A stretch of DNA of 64,000 nucleotides from the NCBI GenBank assembly GCA_000697475.1, contig JNEU01000711.1, forward strand, positions 62,001 through 126,000. Reading direction: 5' to 3'. The position numbers were made by a program, and so were the translations under genes. The notes beneath the pieces are model-generated. The model had not been told where the DNA came from, searched no databases, and saw only the letters and a list, made by a program, of their open reading frames with translations. The number at the start of each line of letters is the position of its first letter. Position 1 is the first letter of the stretch. Source of the stretch: Lichtheimia corymbifera B2541. Taxonomy: Eukaryota > Mucoromycota > Mucoromycetes > Mucorales > Lichtheimiaceae. This document shows positions 25,101 to 38,330 of the stretch, piece after piece.

Positions 25101-25838
25101 TTAAAGGCCACGGGGCGTCAAACTCAACTTTAAGGTGCTTCCACGACGACCACCGGCAATCAATTCTTCCAATTCCTTTTGCTTGCGAACTCGTTCCATT
25201 TCTGCCTGTGGGTTATAGTTGACATTGTATGTCTTGACACGCATTGGCGTCGATCGACTTTTGACGGGCATCACTGGAACAGGGGCACCTGAAACAGCAA
25301 CACTAGCTGCAGCACGAGATTGTCGTTTTGCTTTGTTGCCAAGATCAGCAAGTCGACTACCACTGGGTGGAGCACCAGGTGTGGTAGTAGTGGTGGTGGC
25401 AGGTGGTGCTGTACGTACAGATGTGGCTGATGTATTTGTAGGTGGCAAGTGGAATGAATGACGACGATCCTGTTCATTGGGTAGTGGACGTGGTCGAGAA
25501 ACTGACTTGCGAGGAGGACGTGGAAGAGATGAATGATGAGATGTGGATATCGTTTTTGATGGTGTAGGCATCGTGCTTGTACGTTTGGGCATGCTGCTAA
25601 CTCTTGGTGGTACCGAGTTCAATACAAGGGGTTGATGATGGTATGGCGATGGCCCATGATTCTTTAGATTAGTAGGTGATGCAAGTGGTGAATATACAGA
25701 ATCGATGATGGGTGGTGAGATCGCCAGCTCGTGCTCATCTTGCACTTTATGTCGAGGACAAAAGATTTTCTTTAATCGTCGTCCAGGACGAGGTGGATGA
25801 AAATGAGACGATTTTGTGGTATTAACGTGATCAATCAT
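25101..25838 (-). CDS. Intrinsically disordered, Pro/Ser/Thr-rich basic protein
   Basis: Single exon, 245 codons from ATG at 25838. I do not recognise the family. The N-terminus has a basic patch (RPGRRLKKIFCPRHK); the middle is Ser/Pro/His/Thr-rich with many SP and TP sites. The C-terminus has a charged helix (AEMERVRKQKELEELIAG) and ends KLSLTPRGL. The uninterrupted frame and the ordered C-terminal helix after a low-complexity middle support a real gene. The many SP/TP sites suggest a phosphoprotein, which is inference. Confidence 0.65.
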   Translation of the reverse strand: MIDHVNTTKSSHFHPPRPGRRLKKIFCPRHKVQDEHELAISPPIIDSVYSPLASPTNLKNHGPSPYHHQPLVLNSVPPRVSSMPKRTSTMPTPSKTISTSHHSSLPRPPRKSVSRPRPLPNEQDRRHSFHLPPTNTSATSVRTAPPATTTTTTPGAPPSGSRLADLGNKAKRQSRAAASVAVSGAPVPVMPVKSRSTPMRVKTYNVNYNPQAEMERVRKQKELEELIAGGRRGSTLKLSLTPRGL

Positions 25839-26846
25839 AAAGGAAGGAAATGGGTGAGAGAAAGGGTAAAAAAGAACCGAAAGAAGGATGACAAAAGAAT
25901 AGGCACTCCATTATATAGCTCATGATCCTTTTTTAAAAACCACCATCGGAGTTGAGATGAGCCACGACATTAAAGGCAGTATCAGCACGCGAGCAAGGTT
26001 ACACAAATCATCCAAAGGTTTGAAGGTTGATGATGACTCTGCTGTAGCTGCTACGGCAACATTGGCTCCCGAGTCTCCGTTATTATCGGGTATACTCCAC
26101 TTTTGTGAACCCGCGGGCTCATATAATGAAAGCAACATTGTTTTAATCCCCTTGGCAACATATACTCGTGCCTCATTGACAACTTGTTATAGTGAAGATT
26201 ATACAATGTATGGGGTGCATGTGCTCCGCTCTTCCCACATTAGCGCTCTCTCAATGAAAGTTAAATTAATAAATGGAAGGTTGGATGGTTACTGCTCTCG
26301 CTCTCTCCTATAGCCGCCAATTCGGCTGAACAAACAAAATCTGGTTGTAACACGGATCGGATATAATGTGCGTTTTTGCGCTCTGGAGGGTTTAAGTAGC
26401 TGTAGTGCAACCCTTCTTGCTTGTCAGCATGACGTTATCATTTATGAGCGTCCCCCTTTTTTTTACTGTGTGGGAGTAAAGTGAAAACAGAACCTAGAAA
26501 AAGCCATGTCATTGACCTAATATCTTGTTCATTTATTATGGCCCGAGCGAGACCCCATTAATGATTATGAGATTCTTATTACCTGCAATGGTAATGGCGA
26601 TATAATACAATAACGAGATGACAGCTGTATACATAGTTACGATGCCGATCGTTAAAGTTTTATGGTTTTCGGTATAGCAACATTACATTTTGCCGATCCT
26701 CTCCTTCATCTATTCCCCGCCATCACTTTCATATAACCAACCATTGAGCATATCATTATTCTAGATCATGTGACAAAGGATCAAATTCAGAGATGAATTG
26801 ATGTTTACTGTTGATAATACAAGATAACAACCATAAAGTAAAGCAT
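25839..26846. other. Intergenic region with one weak small ORF
   Basis: About 1 kb, including the promoter of the upstream minus-strand gene. A minus-strand frame at 25920-26138 (72 codons from ATG) reads like ordinary protein (TFKPLDDLCNLARVLILPLM) and stays open a further 15 codons upstream to a TAA. It could be a small gene or a fragment. I see no other gene. Confidence 0.3.
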
Positions 26847-27523
26847 CTAAAGACGACGACCACGACGACCACCCTTTCTGCGAGTGCTATCAGTGGGGAT
26901 GGGAGTAACGTCCTCAATACGACCGATTCTCAAGCCAGAACGAGCCAAGGCACGGAGAGCGCTTTGACCACCAGGACCAGGAGTCTTGGTACCAGTACCA
27001 CCAGTAGCACGGATCTTGACGTGGACAGCGTTGATACCGAGCTATATCATCAAATCATCAGTAATCCATATTATATATATATACAAAGGACTCGTCATTT
27101 AGAACACTCACCTCCTTGCACTTGGCAGCAACATCTTGAGCAGCCAACATGGCAGCGTAGGGAGAAGACTCATCACGATCAGCCTTGACCTTCATACCAC
27201 CTTTGAGAAAAACAATATTCAATGAGAATACTATTTCGACAATTGAAGCGATCGTTTATACATACCAGTGACACGGGCAATGGTTTCACGACCAGAAAGA
27301 TCGGTGACATGGACAAAGGTGTCGTTGAAAGAGGCGAAAATGTGGGCAACGCCAAAGACGAGTTCACCTTCACGGACCTGGGGACCAAGGGTGACGTTTT
27401 CGGTGGTCTTCTTGGTAGCAGCACGCTTGGACTAAATGGATGAATGGTATCAGAATAGGACTGATGGATGGATGTATCGATGGATGGATGCATGGATGGA
27501 TGGATGCATGGATTACTTACCAT
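26847..27523 (-). CDS. RPS14: 40S ribosomal protein uS11 (Rps14)
   Basis: Small-subunit protein on the platform, needed for 18S rRNA maturation. Four exons encode about 150 residues: [56 protein letters not shown] and [18 protein letters not shown], ending [11 protein letters not shown]. This is the usual eukaryotic length. The first coding exon is only the ATG (27521-27523), immediately followed by a GTAAGT donor; the intron carries a (CATC)n-like run. An intron at or next to the start codon is common in fungal ribosomal protein genes. Confidence 0.96.
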
Positions 27524-27757
27524 GATTAGCTTCTGGAAAAAGAGGAGGGTCACTACTTGGCGGACGTTGCCTTTGATTTCACTACACTGCACAATGCTTC
27601 CCAGACCGTCATTCAAGTACCGCCACGCCACTTTCCAATGGTCATGTGATCTCCCACTCTTTAGATACACTCCATTACCCAACACTCTCATCCACCACAA
27701 TTATGTCTGTATGCGTTTGAATTAAAGATAAATGTTATTTTGTTGTTGATTACAAGA

Positions 27758-30219
27758 TCACCTCTTGTTGGATCGTTTTTCTCGTATCTTTCCAATACCC
27801 CAACGGGACTTTTTCTCCTCGACCGTGGTGCTTATGGAGGAGACGGGTGTTGGCGCTGATGGAGAGGATATGGGAGTATTGGATGAAAAAGTAGGTTTTC
27901 GAGAGAATGGGGAAGAGTCTAAACGTGTAGATGTGGTAGTAGTAGGAGTAGAGACGGCAGAGGAATGTGGATGCTGTTGTTGTTGCTGCTGCTCAGTAGT
28001 TGAAATGGTGGTGTTGATGGCTATAGGAGAAGTTGCCGACGGCCTGCCGTTGACATGCTGCATATGATTGTTATTGCTGTTTTTCAAATCGATGCCGTTA
28101 TATATGTTGAGTGATTCCATGTTGACGTTGACTGCTTGGTAAAATAAGACATAACCCGATCCATTGCCTGGTATATCACCGAAATACTTTTGGATGTCTT
28201 CTTCGGGTATTGGCTGTCAAAAATAAAATCAATCCTAATGCTCTCTTTGATTCACTCTTGACTACTTACTGTGACAATATCATCATCGAAAAGCATCCAT
28301 TGGCCGTTACTCTTGATAATGGTCACATAATGGCCATGATGAGGCCCACTACCGATATGAATGACACAAGCCCATAATTCATAAAGTCGATCGGCATCCT
28401 CAGTCTCGTCGCACTATCACGAGATCAATAAGTGAATGAGTGAGTGAATGCAAGGGATAACCTCCACAACCCCCCATCATATCCCATGACTCAACTTACC
28501 GTATTAAATAAACGCAGTTCAAATGGAAACACTACGCGGTAGGTGAGCTTGATATACTTTTGCAGTTGTTCTTGGTATTTGAAACGTTTAAGATGCAGGG
28601 CCAAAATATTGGGTAGCTTCTTGATCTTCATACTAATAAGCTACATGTTAGTCACATCTAAAAGATCCTTCCTAATTCCCATGGTGACCTCTCGTTCCCA
28701 TGACAACATACCGTCTCTCGGCCTCCTGGAGTCCACAGCATTCATCGCAAAAGTACTTGTTCTTGTGACATAAGGTTTCGCTCGCTGAAAACTGCCGTAG
28801 ACAAGAGGTCACAGATGAATTCATCTCGACGTCAATGGATAAATCCATAAATGATTCATCACGACTTGTGACCTAGTAAAATAAAGGAGAATCAGTAAGA
28901 TCGTATCTCTCTCCACATTTTCATGCAACCGTACCGTTTCGCATGTGAGGCATTTTGTCTCATTCGAAAAAACACCTTCGAATAATTGATGGACCCACGT
29001 GGATGGATGAGAGCTGTTGGCTGAGGATTCAGATTCTATGTATGTGGATATATGTAAAAAGTTAGTATCCAATGTGTGTATGTGATATAAATGACATACG
29101 TTGATCGTGGTCCATGGTGCCATTAGCAGGTTTTTGTTGCTCGGACATCTTTTTCTGATAGGTCTCGACATCCTCGGCAATGCTGTTGAGTAGATAGTTG
29201 AGGAACTCGTGAGCGTCTTGATGCATGCTTGAACGAAAGAGCTCTATAATAATAGTGTCACGTTAATGTTAGCGAGGGGTGTGCCATACATGGATAATGC
29301 TACTGCGCCTTGATATAGTTACCATTCTCCTTTTTGACCTTGTTGATGAAATTAACAGGAGCAACGACGCCAGTCTTTTTCCGATGCGTTGATATTTTCC
29401 AAAAGAGATCTTTAAGAGCGGCAAACAATGTATCTTCCATTCCTGGTGAGAGTCGGAGGTCGCCATTGCTATCTCGTTCATGGTGTGACGAAGAAATAAC
29501 ATGGCCACTCGCTGCTGCTGCTGAGCTTGAGTTGTTGTTGTTGACATTATTGCTGCTGCTCGTGCTCAATGTTCCACGTGGAGTTAAAGAGGGTCGATGG
29601 TGTAAAGAGGGCTGACTAGCATGGCCATTCATACCACCACCACTGTGGAGTCGACTGTTGGAGGAGGAAGATGCTGAAGACGATGATGATGAAACGTTGA
29701 AATGAGGTGCAGGTGATCCAGAAGGGCTAGTGATACATCCACCACCACCACCTCCACCACTGCTATTGCTGCTATTGATACTCGTGTTGCCATTACTCAA
29801 TGTTGGAAGTGTAGCTGGATAAGGATAGTTGGTGATGCATTCCCGGAAAGGTTTACAGTAGTACAGGGCTTGGATAACCGAGTTGCTATAGCTGCAAACA
29901 CCAGCATGAAAGAAAGAACCAAACGTAAGTGCCCTATTCCTTATAATCCATATACCCATATGCAAATTACCAGGTATTGCCAAACTATCATTGAAGAGAG
30001 AGATGAATTAGTATCAAAGCATAAATGCATATATGGTTTATACTAACATTCTCTAGACCAAAGTATCGCTCGCCTTCGTCATAGTTTTCATTCTCTGCCA
30101 CCGATTTGCCTGACTGGCCCTGGAATGATGTGCAAGCGGTTAGCACGAGGCGACATGTAATATATAAAGTGGGCAAAACGCACCAAGCCCATCCATTTGA
30201 AGAATGACGTGCTGGTCAT
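27758..30219 (-). CDS. USP12/USP46-type deubiquitinase (CreB / Ubp9 homologue)
   Basis: Ubiquitin-specific protease of the USP12/46 group. In Aspergillus the homologue CreB acts with WD40 partner CreC in carbon catabolite repression. The start at 30219 gives [12 protein letters not shown], then ERYFGLEN spliced to FGNTC, where the Cys is the nucleophile. The Cys codon is split: a 14-nt exon (29971-29984) ends in TG and the next exon supplies C. After the [18 protein letters not shown] block comes a long Gly/Ser-rich insert, then [13 protein letters not shown], a zinc-binding CLTCET...CDEC pair, LHLKRFKY and the His box [12 protein letters not shown]. The disordered C-terminal tail contains a polyQ run. 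All catalytic motifs are present. Confidence 0.93.
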
Positions 30220-31596
30220 CTCAATTGAGAGTCATTAAATTACGCAAGAAGCAGGTCGGTCTAGCTGGCTGGGTTGGTGAAAGAAAGAGAGTGGGGGTTT
30301 TGTAGCGAAAGAACCCTTTTGGCCTTGTAACTTGCACTGAGGAAGAAAGGAGGTACCAACCGCGCCTGCTGCTGCTGTTGCTGCCTTTCTTTGAGTTCCG
30401 CTAATACACACATTTCAATAAGTCACGTTGCCAAGAGAGACCAACTTATTACACCCCTCAATTCCCCACGTCTCGGTTACATCAGCATTCACTTCTACCC
30501 ACGCCGATATTAGATACACACACACACACACACATTATCATCCTTGCTTTGCTTCATTCCCTCTTTCTTTTGCCATTCATATCATCATGTTGCTGACTGG
30601 TACATCCGCAAAGGAAATTCGCCATATCTGGTATACCTGGATCCCTAAAGCTCCCGCAAATGGTTTCACTTGGAACACTGTGAGAAAAAAAAGCAACAGG
30701 GTCGTTCATTTAGCGTGGAAAAAGTGCCATCAGTTGATTTGTTTGTCTTTTTCGCCCTGAAAGTCATCTGTTATAAAAATGTAAAGTTTATATCATCGTC
30801 ATCATCGTCATCATCATCATGTCAGTGCCCTTGCATTGTCGGCATCATGATAATGGTCCTCTGACTAAATCAAGCCGAATCTCGTGACACTCTCCAATTG
30901 AGCAACATTGCCACATTTATATATGGACATCATCATCCTGTTGCTGTTGCAATTCGATATGGCTCGTTTCGTTATGTAAGCCCATCTTTTGGTTTATGTA
31001 ACCTTCTTCTTGGCATTTGCTCCTATATGTATCATCCCAAGGTATATATAACGCCCTGTCCTATCTTACTGAGCCAGGTACCATCCATTCATCATTTTCT
31101 GTAATACTAAGATCAACACCCGCCCACCCTTAGAATGGCACATTAACCGTGAAGCATCACATGTACCATTCTTCTTCATTCTTTGTCTGAGATGACTTCC
31201 ATATCTCTCAATGACACTAGTAGTTCATTATGTGTTTTATTCTAACAATGAAAGAGGTTATATGCATATCGTATAGTATGAGCCAGAGATCATTTTGAAA
31301 GGGCACCTGCTGGATCAAGTTTTATATCATGATTGATTGCGAGCTAAAATGGAGTGTCTTCTCAATACTGAAGGTATAAAGACCTTTAACATTTGCTGTG
31401 TGATTCCAGAGATATAAAGTTATGCAATTTATTGAGAAGCAAGCACATGATATGGATAAGGGTGGATAAAGACTACAATGACATGCATTCCACAGCCTGC
31501 AGAGTTGATTTGCCGAGACTGCTGCTGCTCTGATAGGCAAAGAAAAGCCAGCCGCGATGTCCTTCGAAATTTTTTCTTCTGCTTGAACTATACAAT
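30220..31596. promoter_or_regulatory. Long divergent intergenic region between USP12-like and eIF3g genes
   Basis: About 1.4 kb between two divergent genes. Contains a (CA)n run at about 30513-30533 and CATCGT/CATCAT repeats at 30790-30815. An open frame at about 30588-30760 (MLLTGTSAKEIRHIW) is not supported. No gene called. Confidence 0.45.
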
Positions 31597-32835
31597 ATGG
31601 CCGTTGACACTGTGTATGTAACATCCACTCATTGGCCGATTGACCATATAGACTTACCCATTTATACTGTATAGACCCCAGTCGAAGCACTCTTGGGCTG
31701 ACGAAATTGAAGAGGAGGAGGGTTAGTAGCGATGGAGCGAGTAGGATCTACCACGACGACAGCGACATTAACCGAATCTTCGACGTATACGATAGACGCA
31801 TTCCAACCAAAGGTTATTTCTGACGAGAATGGCATCAAGACCATTGTTGTATATCGAGACAATGAAGATGGCAAGCGCGTCAAGGTGATTGTTGAATTGG
31901 GGGTGTAGAATGGGTATCACGGCAACCGTCGACAGAGCGATACTGATACATTGGATATCACTAGGTGACACGCAAGATTCGATCCAAGCTCGTTACTGAA
32001 CATGTCAACAAGGCTGTTGCTCAACGTAAAAAATGGGTCAAGTTTGGTGATGAGACCGGCAACAAGCCTGGACCTGATCTTTCCACTACCACTATTGGTG
32101 AAAACATCCCATTGAAGCTTGGTAGCACTACTGGCAAGGTAAATGCATATAGGTGGATGAGGAGGATAAGGGATATTTCTAATACGAAACCTTTATATAG
32201 AGCGTGGACACTGTTGCAGCCGAAGAAGCACAAGACAAGGTGCGTCGTGCAGCCAAGGCCAAGAACATCATGTGCCGTATCTGTAAAGGCGAACATTTCA
32301 CATCCAAGTGTCCATACAAGGATACTTTGCAACCCTTGGACGAAATTGCAAACTCGATCCAAAACGTCAAGCTCGAAGCAGGTAAATGCATGGATATAGG
32401 AGCGTGACATGGAAAAGAAGAAGAAAAAACTGACATATGTGGTTGTGAATCATATTAGGCACTCCCGAAGCAGCAGCAGCAGCAGCAGCAGCAGATACCA
32501 ATGCCGGTGGATCCAAATACACACCTCCTCATCTCCGTGGTAAAGGTGCTGGTGCTGGTGAATCCATGCGTGATTCTCGACGTGATGATAGTGCTACTCT
32601 TCGTGTTACCAACTTGTCTGAGGATGTTGGCGAGGGTGATATTCACGACTTGTTCTACCGCTTTGGTCACATTGCCCGCGTTTACCTTGCACGTGATCGG
32701 GAAACGGGTCTTTGCAAGGGCTTTGCTTTCGTGTCATTCACTGATAGAGAAGATGCCGAACGCGCACAACAAGCTATCAACGGCTACGGTTACGATAACC
32801 TTATCTTGAGAGTCGAATTCGCCCGCAGCTCATAA
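31597..32835 (+). CDS. TIF35: Translation initiation factor eIF3 subunit G
   Basis: RNA-binding eIF3 subunit that helps scanning and reinitiation. I place the start at 31597. Exons 31597-31613, 31675-31721, 31796-31884, 31965-32138, 32201-32381 and 32459-32835 sum to 885 nt, or 294 residues. This model restores the family N-terminus with [14 protein letters not shown], then [13 protein letters not shown], the eIF3g core with WVKFGDE and a CCHC-like knuckle [14 protein letters not shown] poly-Ala tract is encoded by a CAG run near 32467. The C-terminal RRM has LRVTNLS (RNP2) and GFAFVSF (RNP1). The next ATG, at 31732, lies within an intron (31722-31795) and would lose the SWADE motif. Confidence 0.92.
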
Positions 32836-33751
32836 TCGCAACTTCACACACACACAAAAAAAGCAACAGCATCCCCCTCCCCTTTTTCTTCATGTTCTCA
32901 ATCGTTGTAAAAAGATACTCCTCTCAATGTAGTAAAGTACTGCTATTTCAGTCTTGCAACATTTGATTTAATTCGATCAGCTTTTTCTTCATACACTTGG
33001 ATAGCAAATGGCATTGGGTGTACAACATGTATCATAGAATAGCGCGAAGCTGGAGCAAATCTAGTCCTTGAAGTGAGAATTAACATGTTGGCATTGGCTC
33101 CCTACTTTATACTTGTGGGTTCCTTTTTATGCATACTTGATGCATTGTATGCTATCGTGATTCCTCGTTAATGATAATATCCATAATCCAAGGATAATGC
33201 GAGACAGGAAGGATGGTTATATAGAAGCATGGAATACCAAGGAAACCACGTCGTACACAGATCCCCCACGTCAGATTTTGAGTTGAGCAATGACAGGTCG
33301 TGCTTCATGTGACTTGAAGCCTATGTCGTTGATGACTCTTATGCCCCTCATGGTACATGTAAGAAGGTCAGTGGTTGTTGGGTGCATGTAGGAGTGATCG
33401 GTTTGGATAAAAGCACGTGTTTTCCAGACATTGACTGGTTGATGACTTTTATGACGTGGAAGCTATATATCTCGAATCATAGCTTATTCATCGTATCTTT
33501 GTAATGATAACAACATAGATGATAATGGTCAACTAGCCATTTTATTTGTCAATAATATAAAAACATTGATAGAGGAGGGTGACGGTAAAGAGTATAGAGA
33601 GAGGAGGGATGATGGCTGACGAGCGGAATACGAAGGTGTTGGCGTGGGGCCACGACGCCGCCGTCAAATTGAATGAGAGAGAGGGGCTTTTCATCCACCA
33701 ACAACTGTCAAAAGCGCACGCCTTTACTTATAACAAAACTACGACATTACC
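32836..33751. other. Intergenic region before CCT7
   Basis: About 900 bp holding the eIF3g 3' UTR and the CCT7 promoter. Plus-strand frames at 33579 and 33673 overlap the CCT7 first exon and have no motif. No other gene seen. Confidence 0.4.
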
Positions 33752-35984
<2,233 letters not shown>

Positions 35985-36878
35985 ATATTAAAGATTGTTC
36001 ACGTGTACTCAACTACATTACGTCTATAACGCATTTGTCTTTGCATGTCTGCAGAAATTTCAATTAAAAAACCCAACACACGAGTTTTCTTTTTCAATAT
36101 CGGAAGCAACCGGAAGAGGTCAATAAGGGGGGAGTTGAGAATGATGATGCTTGCCAACAAACAAAAGGTCACCAGAGTGGCCCCTTTTGACCATTCCCAT
36201 TTGCACAGAGGAGCCTTCTCGGTGACTTGACTAAATATATGCATTGTATGCATGTTTGTGTGGGTATGTGTGTAAAAAGTATAATTTGGTGTGTGTGAAT
36301 GTGTGTGGGAAGTGGGCTGAGAATGCAGCAGGGAAAAAGTCGCATGTCAAGCAACATGCCTGTAAAAACCCAGTGATCACGGCCCTGGTTCATTAGTTGC
36401 TGAATAACGCGGAATCCTATATCTGAGACCCTGATCTTTCCGGCTTATCCGACATGGCTTTTTCTTACCAAATACCATAGACAATAATCATGTTATTAGC
36501 CTTACCCTTGTGTGTGTATGTGTGTACAAGAGATAAAGGCTGAAAAAGATAATCCCATGACGATCAATTGTTTTCGTGCTTATTTTCTGTCATTAGAGGC
36601 ATCCCGTGTCACCAGACCCTACCATTACCATTTACAGGAATCGGACCTAACCGTCTTATCGGATCAAGAAGCAAGCTGATTGGACGATAAGAAGGATCGT
36701 TGATAAAGCCCGGTAAGATAAAGGGGATCAAGCGAGTGATTGGGTACAGAAACCTCTTTATCAATTGATCTTGCTCCTCAACCTCTCTTTTTCCTCTTCT
36801 TTATCTTTTTTCACATTTGCCCCTTGCACATTATCTCTTTCTCCCCCCTGTTTGCTTGCCTTGCTATTTGATAACCGA
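35985..36878. other. Intergenic region and 5' leader of kinase gene
   Basis: About 890 bp. The last 110 bp are strongly pyrimidine-rich on the plus strand, typical of fungal core promoters and leaders. The frame of the kinase stays open upstream to 36765, but this part translates to a pyrimidine-driven Leu/Ser-rich sequence and is treated as leader. A region of GT-rich DNA lies at 36240-36310. Confidence 0.45.
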
Positions 36879-38096
36879 ATGCATACAAAGAACGCTTACT
36901 TTCAACAAGTGACGACGCAAGGCAACATTCTCCATATTGACACTAATCCTCTTGGGATTTCCTATCCTGGAGCAAACGCATTCGACCCTATCAATGAAAA
37001 CCCATTCCTTCCTCATCACCTCAACCACGACAAAAAATATTCCCCACCTGTATCCCCATCAGGCTATTCCTCTTGTAACTCCTCTTCTGGACATGGCTCA
37101 CCTCGCAAAGACATTCCTCACAACAAATGCCATTTGATACGTCGCAACACGAAATCCATTGCTTCTCCCCCTGTCAGTGCACAGTCTTGGGATCATATCA
37201 AATCCCCTGCCGCATCCTTTTTGGCTAGTTTTGCCTCTCCCCCTCCTTCATCACTGCCATCTTCATTGGGTGCAGCAGCAGGAAACGATGAGGAGCAGGA
37301 TGGTGATGAGTTGGATGATTACGTGTTGGAGAACGTTATTGGCCATGGTGGATTTTCACGTGTTCGTAGCGGCTATTGCATTTCTGATGGGCGTAAAGTG
37401 GCAGTCAAAGTGACAAGCCAAGAACGTGAGCTTGCTATTTGGAAGCAATTGGATCATCCTCACGTGCTCTCGATGGAAAAATTACTCGAGACTGAATCAG
37501 GCATGTGCTATGCTGTATGCACGTACTGTGGCGGTGGCACCTTATTGGATCTTGTAAAGGAAAAGCAGCATCTTGAGGAGGCTGAAGCTCGTTGCATTGT
37601 ACGCCAGCTCACCAGTGCCCTTGTATACTTGCATCATGACGCTCGTGTTGTGCACAAGGATCTCAAGCTCGATAACGTGTTACTCTTGGATGATAAGAAA
37701 ACCATCAAGCTGGGTGATTTTGGTCTTGCCGTTTTCCAACAACCTACTACTAGTACTCACGAAGAGGATGATGGCATAACACAAGAATATGCGGGTGGCT
37801 CTCTTGCTTACACAGCACCAGAACAAATTCGCACACCATGGGTGATTACATCTCCAAGCACTGACATGTGGTCACTTGGCGTCATCTTGTATGCCTTGGT
37901 CGCTGGTAGACTTCCTTTTGATGATACATACGATGCACGACTTCAACAAAAGATCTTGTCCGGTGATTTTGAAATGCCTCCCACTATATCCCCACCACTC
38001 GCCTCCTTGATTGCTGGTTTATTGCACGTGGATCCGCAACAACGCCTCACAGCACGTCAAGTGCTGGATTCCGCTTGGTGCAACATGACTGCCTAA
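36879..38096 (+). CDS. Ser/Thr protein kinase (CAMK/SNF1-like fold), subfamily unassigned
   Basis: Intronless, 405 residues from ATG 36879. Residues 1 to about 145 are disordered and Ser/Pro-rich. The kinase domain fills the rest: glycine loop VIGHGGFSRVRSG, VAVKV lysine, a CGGGTLLDLV hinge, catalytic loop VVHKDLKLDNVLL, DFGLAVF, APEQI, and DMWSLGVILYALVAGRLPF. All catalytic residues are present. The residue before the catalytic Asp is Lys rather than the usual Arg (HKD instead of HRD), conservative but uncommon in this group. No C-terminal regulatory region exists: the protein ends seven residues after helix I. Fungal Hal4/5- or Kin-type nutrient kinases are candidates. Substrates unknown. 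Confidence 0.88.
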   Translation: MHTKNAYFQQVTTQGNILHIDTNPLGISYPGANAFDPINENPFLPHHLNHDKKYSPPVSPSGYSSCNSSSGHGSPRKDIPHNKCHLIRRNTKSIASPPVSAQSWDHIKSPAASFLASFASPPPSSLPSSLGAAAGNDEEQDGDELDDYVLENVIGHGGFSRVRSGYCISDGRKVAVKVTSQERELAIWKQLDHPHVLSMEKLLETESGMCYAVCTYCGGGTLLDLVKEKQHLEEAEARCIVRQLTSALVYLHHDARVVHKDLKLDNVLLLDDKKTIKLGDFGLAVFQQPTTSTHEEDDGITQEYAGGSLAYTAPEQIRTPWVITSPSTDMWSLGVILYALVAGRLPFDDTYDARLQQKILSGDFEMPPTISPPLASLIAGLLHVDPQQRLTARQVLDSAWCNMTA

Positions 38097-38330
38097 AAGC
38101 CAATTTGCTTTCACATCATCACCATCATTATCCGCCCTTCCCATTCTTATTCTCCCACCCGTATATCATTCATCCCTTGTATATATAGCATCCATCCACC
38201 CTTTGCTTTCTTTTTGTACATCGAAAATCAACAATTACATATATTTAACTACGTTGTTAAGAATAAACACTATACCACTCATCACCTAACTTGCTACTGC
38301 TATTGCTACTATGATACGTTTGCTGTTAGA

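Noticed and set aside
30588..30760. Short frame beginning MLLTGTSAKEIRHIW
   Set aside because: Faint resemblance to an ATP11-like motif, but only 57 codons, with no extending exons and no other family block.
31732..31795. ATG at 31732 as eIF3g start
   Set aside because: It lies in a predicted intron with a good donor, a TTAAC branch site and a TAG acceptor, and would drop the conserved SWADE motif.
36765..36878. Upstream extension of the kinase frame
   Set aside because: Leu/Ser/Phe-rich translation of a pyrimidine tract resembles a signal peptide by chance; a cytosolic kinase is expected.
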